This document shows positions 9,483-17,881 of a DNA stretch of 64,000 nt, piece after piece. The position numbers were made by a program, and so were the translations under genes. Each line of letters begins with the position of its first letter. Position 1 is the stretch's first letter. Below the pieces are notes generated by a model. The model saw nothing but the letters and a program-made list of their open reading frames with translations, was not told the origin of the DNA and made no database searches. Location: the NCBI RefSeq assembly GCF_943733665.1, contig NZ_OX030782.1, forward strand, positions 888,001 to 952,000, written 5' to 3'. This DNA comes from Aquimarina sp. Aq107. Its GTDB lineage: Bacteria; Bacteroidota; Bacteroidia; Flavobacteriales; Flavobacteriaceae.

Positions 9483-11750
9483 ATGAAAAAAAATACAAAT
9501 TTATTATTAGTCTTATTGCTGTATTTCGTAACAGTAAATGTTTTTGCCCAACCAGCAGCACCTAACGGAAAAAAGTGGGAAAAGATAGAAGTGATGTCCG
9601 ATGAGTTTAATGGTTCTTCATTAAATACTAATAAATGGGCAATAAATAGTCCTCAATGGGAAGGTAGAAAACCGGCCAGATTTGAAACATCATCAGTTTC
9701 TGTTGGGAACGGAGACCTTAAAATTTCTGCTTCTAAAAAGACAAACCCATTTAATGGTTGGACTCATAACGGAGGTCTCGTTAGATCCTTAACAAAAAAT
9801 ACATACGGATATTACGAAACGCGAATGAAAGGAAATAAAACCTTTATGTCATCAACGTTTTGGCTTATTAATCAACGAAATGAAGGTAGTGGATGTAATC
9901 TTCGTGTTACAGAGTTAGATATTACGGAGACGGTAGGTGTTAACTCTAATGGAGCTAATTGGGTGAATAATATGATCACTAATATGAATTCCAATACGCA
10001 TAGTAGAAATACAAATTGTAATAATACGCCTGTTGGGCAACAAGGAAACAAAGCTCCACTAGTAGAAGCTTCTTGGAAAAATTATCATACTTATGGAGTT
10101 TGGTGGAAAAGTAAAAGTGAAATTTTATTTTATCTAGATGGTCAGTTTGTTGGGCAAATTAAGCCACCAGCAGATTTTAATCTTCCTATGTACTTGCGTA
10201 TGGTAGTGGAGACCTACGATTGGAATCCACCAAAAAATGGTCAGGATGGAATAAATGATTCTTTGGAAAATCGAACTACATATTATGATTGGGTACGCTC
10301 TTATAGATTGGTGGATGATACAAATCCTAATATTCCTCCAACAGTTAATATTACGGCACCTACAAATGGAGCAGATTATCAGGTTGGTCAAGCGATACCT
10401 TTAAAAGCGAATGCATCCGATAGTGATGGATCTATCTCTAAAGTGGAGTTTTTTGTAAATAATAACTTAATAGCGACAGAGCAAGTTGCTCCATATGAAA
10501 CAACTACGGTTATTAATTCGGCAGGAAGTTACACTATCACAGCCAAGACCACTGATAATGATGGAGCTGTTAAGACATCGCAACTTGTTAATATTGTTGT
10601 TAAGGATGACTCGGTTCCACCAATTGATGCTATTAAAATACCAGGATCATTCCAAGCAGAAGATTTTGAATCAAAATCAGGTAGCGTTCGTATAGAAAAC
10701 ACTCCTGGAACAAATACCGATAAAAATTTAGGGTATATTAAGAATGGAGATTTTACGGATTACAATGTAATCGTAGATGCTGCGAGTGAATATACACTCG
10801 ATATATATGCCTCAAGTCAGGGAGTCGGAGGAAAAGTAGATATTTTAGAATCTGGATCTGTTGTAGGCTCCATAGACATTCCAGTTACTGGACAATGGCA
10901 TAATTATAAGAAATACTCTACCACTATTTCCTTAACTTCAGGAGAAAAAACATTGAGATTATCTTTTAAAGGAGGTTCTGGATATTTATATAATATTGAC
11001 AAAGTTGTTGCTACAAAGATTCAGCAAGTAGAACAAACTGTTACATTATCGCCAATTCACGATGCATATCTACAGGGGTCAACAAGATATAATTCTGATA
11101 TGGTTCGTATTGAAAATAACCGTCGTTCGGGATATTTGATGTTTGATCTTTCATCAATTAATGGAACGATTACAACAGCGGATCTTAAGTTCACTGTATA
11201 TTCGGATGCTGGAAATGGTAATATTACTGTTAGTAAAGGAAATAATAATAATTGGACAGAAACTAACCTATCCAATAGTAATAAACCAGGAAAAGGAACA
11301 CAATTAGGAACGTTAAATACAAACCTTCCTATTGGTAGTACTAAAACAATTCCTTTAAAAACAGCACAAATTTCTGGTAATAAGATATCATTAATTATCG
11401 ATGCACTTTCGGGAAATGATTTTGCATTCGCTTCAAAAGAGAACACCTTAACAACAAAACCACAATTAGTGGTTACATATACTACGAATCGTAGTAATGA
11501 TGATAACTTAAATATTGTGAAATTATATCCTAATCCAGTAGTAAATTCAATTAACTTTTCTTCTAATATGGAAGGTCAAATAGTTAAAGTATTCAACGTT
11601 AATGGAGTATTGATGAAGGAAACTGTTTTAGAAGCTGGTCAGAATTCTATCGATGTAACCAACTTGTCATCTGGTTATTATATAATCAATGTTTTGGAAG
11701 CTGGTAAATCAAATAAATTAATTGTTTCTAAGAAAATAATTAAGCAGTAA
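9483..11750 (+). CDS. GH16 family glycoside hydrolase, beta-agarase-like, with Ig, CBM6, DNRLRE and T9SS domains
   Basis: 755 residues with signal peptide 'LLLVLLLYFVTVNVFAQ'. The GH16 domain spans ~25-280. Its active-site motif ExDxxE is seen as E144-L-D146-I-T-E149, with E144 the expected nucleophile and E149 the acid/base. 'MVVETYDWNPP' and 'TTYYDWVRSYRLV' near the domain end resemble beta-agarases more than laminarinases, so endo-cleavage of agarose-type galactan is the best guess. A porphyranase or carrageenase is possible. Then come an Ig-like domain (~284-375), CBM6 (~383-508), DNRLRE/CBM96 (~520-665) and a T9SS domain (~675-755). This C-terminal half is a close paralogue of the end of the preceding protein. 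Confidence 0.9.
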   Translation: MKKNTNLLLVLLLYFVTVNVFAQPAAPNGKKWEKIEVMSDEFNGSSLNTNKWAINSPQWEGRKPARFETSSVSVGNGDLKISASKKTNPFNGWTHNGGLVRSLTKNTYGYYETRMKGNKTFMSSTFWLINQRNEGSGCNLRVTELDITETVGVNSNGANWVNNMITNMNSNTHSRNTNCNNTPVGQQGNKAPLVEASWKNYHTYGVWWKSKSEILFYLDGQFVGQIKPPADFNLPMYLRMVVETYDWNPPKNGQDGINDSLENRTTYYDWVRSYRLVDDTNPNIPPTVNITAPTNGADYQVGQAIPLKANASDSDGSISKVEFFVNNNLIATEQVAPYETTTVINSAGSYTITAKTTDNDGAVKTSQLVNIVVKDDSVPPIDAIKIPGSFQAEDFESKSGSVRIENTPGTNTDKNLGYIKNGDFTDYNVIVDAASEYTLDIYASSQGVGGKVDILESGSVVGSIDIPVTGQWHNYKKYSTTISLTSGEKTLRLSFKGGSGYLYNIDKVVATKIQQVEQTVTLSPIHDAYLQGSTRYNSDMVRIENNRRSGYLMFDLSSINGTITTADLKFTVYSDAGNGNITVSKGNNNNWTETNLSNSNKPGKGTQLGTLNTNLPIGSTKTIPLKTAQISGNKISLIIDALSGNDFAFASKENTLTTKPQLVVTYTTNRSNDDNLNIVKLYPNPVVNSINFSSNMEGQIVKVFNVNGVLMKETVLEAGQNSIDVTNLSSGYYIINVLEAGKSNKLIVSKKIIKQ

Positions 11751-11773
11751 AGCGAAATAAAATTATAAAAGAA

Positions 11774-11796
11774 AATACTAGTTAACTACTAGTATT
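11774..11796. repeat. Hairpin after GH16 gene
   Basis: Perfect 9-bp arms AATACTAGT / ACTAGTATT with a 5-nt loop, 24 bases after the stop codon. It may act with the terminator just downstream. Confidence 0.5.
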
Positions 11797-11815
11797 ATTT
11801 ACACAAACTCTGTAT

Positions 11816-11850
11816 AGAGAAACTGTCCCTTAAAAAAGGATAGTTTCTCT
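11816..11850 (+). terminator. Probable terminator of the GH16 transcript
   Basis: 13-bp stem (11816-11828 with 11838-11850, one G-U pair) and an A-rich loop, followed by TCTTAATTTT. It separates the GH16 gene from the GH9 gene, so the two are probably not co-transcribed. Confidence 0.65.
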
Positions 11851-12024
11851 TCTTAATTTTAGAATAACATGAAAAATGTCTTTGTAAGAATTTTTTTCAA
11901 ACAATATGAAAATATCTTATCACTCTCTTAACAATTGAAAAAAACAGCAATATATAACCCAAGAAAAGAGTTATGAAAACTTTTAACCTCACATAAATTA
12001 AAATAATACACAAATCATTTAGAC

Positions 12025-14193
12025 ATGAAAAAAAACTTACGAAACTTATTGTTAATCTTTTTAGGATTACTTGGAACACAGATCGTCGCACAACACAATT
12101 ATGGAGAAGCTTTACAGAAATCAATATTGTTTTATGAATCACAACAATCAGGAGTTCTTCCAGATTGGAATAGAATTAGCTGGCGTAGTGATGCCGGCGT
12201 AAATGATGGACAAGATGTAGGATTGGACCTAACAGGTGGATGGTTTGATGCTGGAGATCATATTAAGTTTGGTTTTCCTATGGCATTTTCTGTAACTGCA
12301 TTAAATTGGGGTTTTCTAGAGTATAAAGATGGTTATGACGCTGTAAACCAAACGGAACATTACAAGAGAAACATAAAATGGGTAACAGACTATTTTATAA
12401 AATGTCATCCATCTAAATTTGAATTTTATGCTCAAGTTTCTAAAAAAGGACAAGATCATAACTTTTGGATGCCTGCAGAGATGATAGACGTACATCCGCA
12501 ATATGGTCAAAGAGAATCCTATAAATTAGACGTAGATCATCCAGGAACAGAAGTAGTTTGTGAAACAGCTGCAGCTTTAGCTTCTGCCAGTATTATTTTT
12601 AAAGACAGTGACCCTACATATAGTGCTACTTTATTACAACATGCTAAAGATCTATATGAATTTGGAGAAACATATAAAGGAAAATATACTGAAGAAGGTG
12701 GAATTCCAGCTGTTGGTACATATTCTTCTGGAGGGTATGAAGATGAATTAAGTTGGGGAGCTTTATGGTTGTACAAAGCAACAGGAGATAATACATATCT
12801 TCAAAAAGCTGAAGCCGCTTATGGAGAACCAGATTACCTATGGAGTTTTGTATGGGATGATAAGCGATATGGAAATATGGTTTTATTAGCGCAACTTACA
12901 GGAAAGCAACAATATATTGATAATACAGAAAGACATTTACAGTTTTGGATAGATAATGGGAATGGAATAACATACTCTCCTGGAGGTCAAGCGCATCTTA
13001 CACAATGGGGATCTTTACGTCATTCTATGAATGCAGCATTAACAGCTTTAATATTTAGTGATACTGTAGATACTCCAAATAAGCAGGAATATCATGATTT
13101 TGCCGTTGATCAAGTTAATTATGCTTTAGGAGATAATCCTAATAATCGTAGTTTAGTTACTGGTTATGGAGTAAACCCTCCTACAAAACCACACCATAGG
13201 GGACAACATTCTAGTTGGATAAGAAGCGAAAGTATTCCAGAAGAATCAAGACATACGCTTTGGGGAGCATTAATGGGAGGACCAGGAAGTCCTGATGATG
13301 TTTTTGTAGAGAATAGATCAGATTTTCAAGCTAATGAAGTTGCTTGTGACTATAATGCTTGTTATCAGGGAGTTTTAGCTAGAATGGTAATGGAATTTGG
13401 AGGTACCGCGTTGGATAATTTTCCGCAAGAAGAGCCAGCAGATGTTGAATTTCTAAATGAAACAAAAATCAATAGTGAGTCAGGAAGATTTACAGAATTA
13501 GCAATATGGCTAAATAATAGGTCAGCTTGGCCTGCTAGAATTCCGGGAAGTTTAACAGCACGTTATTTTATTGATATTTCAGAAGGAATTAATGCCGGAT
13601 ATACGCCAAGTGATTATGAAATTACTAGTAGAGGAAATGGTCAAGCTACAGGAGGTTTACAAGCGTGGAATGCAGATGACAATATATATTTTGTTGAGGT
13701 TGCTATTGATAATGAAAACATGCCTTTTCCAGGTGGACAGGGAGAACATCGAAAAGAAATTCAAGTAAGAGTTTCAGTGCCTAATGACGCTTCTGATAGT
13801 GCCTGGGATCCTACTAATGATTATTCTTATGAAAATTTAAGTAATACACTTATCGAATCAGAAAAAGTTCCTATTTATGCTGATGGGATATTAGTTTGGG
13901 GTACGGAGCCTTCAAGGTCATTATCTGTAACTGATTTTGATGTGTTAGGACTACAGTTATTTCCTAATCCTGCAAAAAATGTAATCTACATTTCTGGAGA
14001 TTTAACAAAGATTCAAAATTCGACTGTTGTGATTTCTGGAATAACCGGAAATATCATAAAATCTATTACAGTATCTGACGTTGCTACAGATAGGATTTCG
14101 ATACCAACTTGGAATTTGTCATCTGGGATGTACTTTGTTAGTTTAACTTCTAATACTGGTGCTAAAGCGACTACCAAGTTTATGAAGAATTAA
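12025..14193 (+). CDS. GH9 endoglucanase with CBM3-like module and T9SS tag
   Basis: 722 residues with signal peptide 'LLLIFLGLLGTQIVAQ'. The GH9 (alpha/alpha)6 domain starts directly at 'HNYGEALQKSILFYESQQSG' and runs to ~455. The catalytic Asp pair is seen in 'GGWFDAGDHIKFGFP' (D75 and D78) and the acid Glu in 'FQANEVACDYNACYQG' (E438). The conserved 'HHRGQHSS' loop is present. A CBM3c-like module (~465-625) follows, as in processive theme-B cellulases, then a T9SS sorting domain (~640-722). Expected role: hydrolysis of beta-1,4-glucan outside the cell. With the expansin 4 kb away it suggests attack on cellulose-bearing walls, although a related beta-glucan substrate cannot be excluded. Confidence 0.93.
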   Translation: MKKNLRNLLLIFLGLLGTQIVAQHNYGEALQKSILFYESQQSGVLPDWNRISWRSDAGVNDGQDVGLDLTGGWFDAGDHIKFGFPMAFSVTALNWGFLEYKDGYDAVNQTEHYKRNIKWVTDYFIKCHPSKFEFYAQVSKKGQDHNFWMPAEMIDVHPQYGQRESYKLDVDHPGTEVVCETAAALASASIIFKDSDPTYSATLLQHAKDLYEFGETYKGKYTEEGGIPAVGTYSSGGYEDELSWGALWLYKATGDNTYLQKAEAAYGEPDYLWSFVWDDKRYGNMVLLAQLTGKQQYIDNTERHLQFWIDNGNGITYSPGGQAHLTQWGSLRHSMNAALTALIFSDTVDTPNKQEYHDFAVDQVNYALGDNPNNRSLVTGYGVNPPTKPHHRGQHSSWIRSESIPEESRHTLWGALMGGPGSPDDVFVENRSDFQANEVACDYNACYQGVLARMVMEFGGTALDNFPQEEPADVEFLNETKINSESGRFTELAIWLNNRSAWPARIPGSLTARYFIDISEGINAGYTPSDYEITSRGNGQATGGLQAWNADDNIYFVEVAIDNENMPFPGGQGEHRKEIQVRVSVPNDASDSAWDPTNDYSYENLSNTLIESEKVPIYADGILVWGTEPSRSLSVTDFDVLGLQLFPNPAKNVIYISGDLTKIQNSTVVISGITGNIIKSITVSDVATDRISIPTWNLSSGMYFVSLTSNTGAKATTKFMKN

Positions 14194-14220
14194 TATAATC
14201 GTTTTATATCTATAAAAGAG

Positions 14221-14247
14221 GGTGCTTATTTGTAAGCACCTTTTTTT
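14221..14247 (+). terminator. Intrinsic terminator after GH9 gene
   Basis: 8-bp stem GGTGCTTA / TAAGCACC with a TTTG loop and seven T directly after it. A clear rho-independent terminator. Confidence 0.9.
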
Positions 14248-14293
14248 AATAAAGTTGTTTTAAAACAAGAAGTAATTCTGTTACTAATCTCCC

Positions 14294-14301
14294 TATATTT
14301 G
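14294..14301 (+). promoter_or_regulatory. Bacteroidetes -7 element for the MATE gene
   Basis: TATATTTG matches TAnnTTTG and lies 18 bases before the ATG at 14320. I see no convincing -33 TTTG. Confidence 0.4.
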
Positions 14302-14319
14302 TAGGTTCAATATGTACAG

Positions 14320-15699
14320 ATGCTTTATCAATACACAAAAGAGTTTAGTTATAATCTGAAGTTGGCAGCCCCAGTAATGTTGGGTATGTTGGGACATACT
14401 TTTGTGGGATTAATTGATAACATTATGGTGGGGCAATTAGGTACTGCGGAATTAGCTGCAGTATCTCTAGGAAATAGTTTTATGTTCATTGCGATGTCTC
14501 TAGGTATTGGTTTTTCTACTGCAATAACACCTCTGGTAGCAGAAGCAGATGGAGAAGATAATTTTAGCAAAGGTAAATCAGCATTTAAGCACGGATTATT
14601 TTTGTGTACGACCTTAGGTGTAATTTTATTTTTAGGGATATTATTAGCGAAACCACTTATGTACTTTATGAGACAACCAACAGAAGTGGTTGAGTTGGCG
14701 ATACCATATTTGGACTTAGTTGCAGTTTCATTAATTCCTTTAATTATTTTTCAGGCTTTTAAACAATTCTCTGATGGATTGTCAATTACCAAATATCCAA
14801 TGTATGCAACATTAATTGCGAATATTGTTAACGTGGTATTGAATTATTTGCTGATTTTTGGGAAGTTTGGTTTTCCTCAGATGGGAATAGTAGGAGCAGC
14901 AGTAGGAACATTAGTTTCTAGATTTGTTATGGTAATCTTTTTATGGTTTTTTCTGAAATATAAAGAGAGATCGAAAGCGTATGTATCTAATATTAAATTC
15001 TTTTCTCTTCAAAAAAACATGTTAAAAAAAATAGTGACATTAGGTTTTCCTTCTGCATTACAGATGTTTTTTGAAGTTGCTATTTTTACGTCTGCTATTT
15101 GGATTTCAGGTATTTTAGGCAAAAATCCGCAAGCGGCTAATCAGATAGCTTTGAATTTGTCGGCGATGACTTTTATGGTAGCTATGGGATTGAGTGTCGC
15201 TGCGATGGTTAGAGTAGGGAATCAAAAAGGATTGAAAAAGTATAAAGAGCTAAGAAGAATTGCTTTTTCAATATTCTTATTAACGTTTTTTATTGAAATT
15301 GTATTTGCATTATGTTTTGTTATTTTTAATAATATTCTTCCTGAGATCTATTTAGATGTAAACGACACAGAAAATTTAGCGGATAATACAGAAGTAATTG
15401 GAATCGCTGCGAAACTTTTGATCATTGCTGCATTGTTTCAGATATCTGATGGAATACAAGTAGTAGTTCTTGGAGCATTGCGAGGACTACAGGATGTAAA
15501 AATACCTACTGCGATTACATTTTTTGCATATTGGATTGTTGGTTTTCCTGTTAGTTATTACCTAGGTTTATATACCGAATATAAAAGTTCAGGTATTTGG
15601 ATAGGATTATTGGCAGGGTTAACAACATCGGCAATATTACTATATTTTAGATTCAATTATTTAAGTAAAGATCTAATGTTAAAAAAGGGCAACGCGTAA
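14320..15699 (+). CDS. MATE family efflux transporter
   Basis: 459 residues, about 12 membrane segments, the usual length for NorM-type pumps. The start 'LAAPVMLGMLGHTFVGLIDNIMVGQLG' carries the family signature of the first two helices. Two homologous halves are visible, the second starting near 'LGFPSALQMFFEVAIF'. The family exports cationic drugs and metabolites in exchange for H+ or Na+. The substrate is not predictable. It stands alone between a terminator and an OmpA-type gene, with its own -7 element. A further ATG at 14312 is out of frame. Confidence 0.92.
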   Translation: MLYQYTKEFSYNLKLAAPVMLGMLGHTFVGLIDNIMVGQLGTAELAAVSLGNSFMFIAMSLGIGFSTAITPLVAEADGEDNFSKGKSAFKHGLFLCTTLGVILFLGILLAKPLMYFMRQPTEVVELAIPYLDLVAVSLIPLIIFQAFKQFSDGLSITKYPMYATLIANIVNVVLNYLLIFGKFGFPQMGIVGAAVGTLVSRFVMVIFLWFFLKYKERSKAYVSNIKFFSLQKNMLKKIVTLGFPSALQMFFEVAIFTSAIWISGILGKNPQAANQIALNLSAMTFMVAMGLSVAAMVRVGNQKGLKKYKELRRIAFSIFLLTFFIEIVFALCFVIFNNILPEIYLDVNDTENLADNTEVIGIAAKLLIIAALFQISDGIQVVVLGALRGLQDVKIPTAITFFAYWIVGFPVSYYLGLYTEYKSSGIWIGLLAGLTTSAILLYFRFNYLSKDLMLKKGNA

Positions 15700-15838
15700 T
15701 CTTTTTTGACTTTTACAATATAGATAGTTTTAGATCGTTTCTTTTTTTGGACTAGTTTTTGTTACTTGTCAAAGTATATTTCGTATTAAGAAATATTTAA
15801 CTATATTTCGAATATATCTAAACCTGAAAAGAAAAGAG

Positions 15839-16909
15839 ATGAATAGCCCAAAATCTAACCTTCACCTTCTACTTATTGCGATTTTTAGTATTGGTTTTAG
15901 TAACCTTATTATAGCGCAAAATTTAATTCCCAATCCAAGTTTTGAAGAAACAAATGCAGCTGTTAAAAAATTAAAGCATGAGATGCGAAACTTTGGTGTC
16001 ATTTCACATTGGAAATCTTTAACAAATACACCGGATGCACATCATCCAGTTGTAAGCGAAGTAAAGTTTGACCATAAAGCACCTGGATTTCTAAAACAAT
16101 TTGGTCCTCAGGCTCCTAGAACAGGTGAGTCTAAAGTAGGATTATATGTCACTGGTAACAATACGAAAGAGTCCATTGTTACGAAATTGGTTAGCCCTTT
16201 AAAAGCGGGAAAGTATTATTATTTTCATATGTATGTGTCACTTGGAGAAGGAAGAGTTAGTAATTCGTGTACTTCATCAATAGGTTCTTATTTTACAGCT
16301 AGGGTTCCTAGGATTACAGAAACATCAACTTATAAATTACACATTGAATCTTCAGAGATGATTTGTGATACTAAAGAATGGACGAAAGTTTGCGGAGTTT
16401 ATAAAGCTAAGGGGACTGAAAAATATATCTCTTTAGGGTATTTTTCGGATACACCTAATGGTAAATCATTAAAAGGCGGACCATTTAACGATGCATATTA
16501 TTATATAGATGATGTAGAGCTTAGAGAAATGCAAGATGTGCAAGGTGTAGCAGTGGATAATATCTGTGATATGGCACTTGACTTTTCTGATATAGAATAC
16601 CTAATCGGAGAAAGTGAAGTTTATGAAGAGATTAAAACAGCACTTGATTCTTATCTTCAATATCTTAAAGTCTTTAAATTTGAGAGTATTAAAATAGTTG
16701 GTCATGCGAATGATTCAGAAATTGAATTTGAAAATGAGATTCTTTCATCTGCTAGAGCTGGATTTGTTAAAGATTACTTGATAGAAAATGGAATTGACGA
16801 AACCCTGATTGAATATGTGGGTGTGAGTAATACAGAACCTAAAGAAGGAGAAGGTATAGATAATACAGAATTGGGTTCTAATGCTAGAGTTCAAATTATT
16901 ATAGAATAA
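15839..16909 (+). CDS. OmpA family protein with N-terminal ligand-binding-like domain
   Basis: 356 residues. A signal peptide ends near 'FSNLIIAQ'. Residues ~28-235 start 'NLIPNPSFEE' and end 'YYYIDDVELREM', a galactose-binding-like jelly-roll often found in front of OmpA domains in Flavobacteria. Residues ~240-356 are OmpA-like, with 'IKIVGHANDSE', 'SSARAGFVKDYLIENGI' and 'NARVQIII', and probably bind peptidoglycan in the periplasm. The C-terminal domain is shorter and more acidic than in classical OmpA. No close operon partner is seen. The specific role is unknown. Confidence 0.85.
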   Translation: MNSPKSNLHLLLIAIFSIGFSNLIIAQNLIPNPSFEETNAAVKKLKHEMRNFGVISHWKSLTNTPDAHHPVVSEVKFDHKAPGFLKQFGPQAPRTGESKVGLYVTGNNTKESIVTKLVSPLKAGKYYYFHMYVSLGEGRVSNSCTSSIGSYFTARVPRITETSTYKLHIESSEMICDTKEWTKVCGVYKAKGTEKYISLGYFSDTPNGKSLKGGPFNDAYYYIDDVELREMQDVQGVAVDNICDMALDFSDIEYLIGESEVYEEIKTALDSYLQYLKVFKFESIKIVGHANDSEIEFENEILSSARAGFVKDYLIENGIDETLIEYVGVSNTEPKEGEGIDNTELGSNARVQIIIE

Positions 16910-16929
16910 AGTCTAAAAAAGATATAACA

Positions 16930-16976
16930 AACAAGAAGAGGTAAGTTTTAAAATAAATTTACCTCTTCTTGTTTTT
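16930..16976 (+). terminator. Terminator after OmpA-type gene
   Basis: 15-bp perfect stem (16930-16944 with 16959-16973), ending in a short T-run. Confidence 0.8.
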
Positions 16977-17006
16977 GTTACTTTGGGATTAAACTTCGTA
17001 GCTTTG
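16974..17006 (+). promoter_or_regulatory. Promoter for the 75-residue acidic protein
   Basis: TTTG at 16974-16977 and TAGCTTTG at 16999-17006 fit the Bacteroidetes -33/-7 pattern with a 21-nt gap. The ATG is at 17027. The -33 box lies in the tail of the preceding terminator. Confidence 0.55.
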
Positions 17007-17026
17007 CTTAACATAATATTTTATAT

Positions 17027-17254
17027 ATGAGTTTTCCAAAATTCTTATTAGGTGATAATACAGATTATCCAAATGCCATTTTTGTAGTGCATACAGAATT
17101 TCCTCGGTTTATTATTAATTTAGAGAATGATGAGGTGGAGTGGTTAGAAGAATTTGATAAAAGTGATGAAAAAGAATTAGAAAGTGAGGCTGAGAATTTA
17201 TTTCAGGCTGCGAATGATTTTTATGATCGAGAGATTGAACGTTATGAAGATTAA
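17027..17254 (+). CDS. Small acidic conserved hypothetical protein
   Basis: 75 residues, strongly acidic, no signal peptide or membrane segment. It starts 'MSFPKFLLGDNTDYPNAIFV', and the second half is Glu/Asp-rich and probably helical. Proteins with this start are common near housekeeping genes in Flavobacteriaceae as far as I recall, but I know no function. It has its own promoter and lies 42 bp before the PAP2 gene, so the two may be co-transcribed. Confidence 0.75.
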   Translation: MSFPKFLLGDNTDYPNAIFVVHTEFPRFIINLENDEVEWLEEFDKSDEKELESEAENLFQAANDFYDREIERYED

Positions 17255-17296
17255 TTAATGTTTTAATTAAAAAAGAGATATAAATTACTTGTCATT

Positions 17297-17863
17297 ATGG
17301 AAGAGCTTATACAATTAGATAAAGATCTGTTTGTGTTTCTTAACAATTTAGGAACTCCTTTCTGGGATGGTTTTTGGTTGTTTATGACAGAAAAATTATA
17401 CCAAATTCCATTGTATGTACTTCTATTATACTTTTTTTACAAGCACTATGGAATTAAAGGTACGATTATAACACTTGTTATAGTAGCTGCTTTAATAACA
17501 GCATCTGATCAGTTATCTAATTTATTTAAAAATGTTTTGTTTATGAGGCCAAGACCTTGTCGGGCAGAAGGGGTAGAGGAATTTACCAGATTTATAGCAG
17601 AGCGATGTGGTCGTCATGGGTATTTTTCTGCTCATGCTGCAAGTTCTATGGCATTAGCCTTTTTCACCGGATTGGCTTTGCAAAAAAAGTTGAAATATAT
17701 CTTTCCTTTTATGGTGGTTTGGGCTACTGTGGTAAGTTATAGTAGAATTTATGTAGGTGTTCATTATCCAGGAGATATTATAACAGGTATGGCTATCGGA
17801 ATTCTTTTAGGTGTTGGGGCCTATAAATTACTTATGTTTCTGGTTAAAAAATATGCTACGTAG
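17297..17863 (+). CDS. PAP2 family membrane phosphatase
   Basis: 188 residues with about five membrane segments. The three-part phosphatase motif is visible: 'KNVLFMRPRP', then 'FSAHAAS' in place of the usual PSGH (the catalytic His is kept) and 'SRIYVGVHYPGD'. Members remove phosphate from phosphatidate or undecaprenyl pyrophosphate at the outer face of the inner membrane. A role in recycling the undecaprenyl carrier is plausible but not shown. The gene converges with the expansin gene, with only 18 bp between the stops. Confidence 0.88.
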   Translation: MEELIQLDKDLFVFLNNLGTPFWDGFWLFMTEKLYQIPLYVLLLYFFYKHYGIKGTIITLVIVAALITASDQLSNLFKNVLFMRPRPCRAEGVEEFTRFIAERCGRHGYFSAHAASSMALAFFTGLALQKKLKYIFPFMVVWATVVSYSRIYVGVHYPGDIITGMAIGILLGVGAYKLLMFLVKKYAT

Positions 17864-17881
17864 ATTTATAGTTAAATAATG

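Noticed and set aside
11057..11446. 129-codon open frame on the minus strand inside the GH16 gene
   Set aside because: It lies antisense to well-supported CBM96 and CBM6 modules, has no start signal or recognised motif, and the same antisense pattern recurs at 8500-8799 in the duplicated cassette, as expected from shared codon use.
4904..14193. Polysaccharide utilisation locus in the strict sense
   Set aside because: No SusC/SusD-like pair, no dedicated sensor and no sugar-catabolic gene within the window. I describe it as a secreted-enzyme cluster instead.
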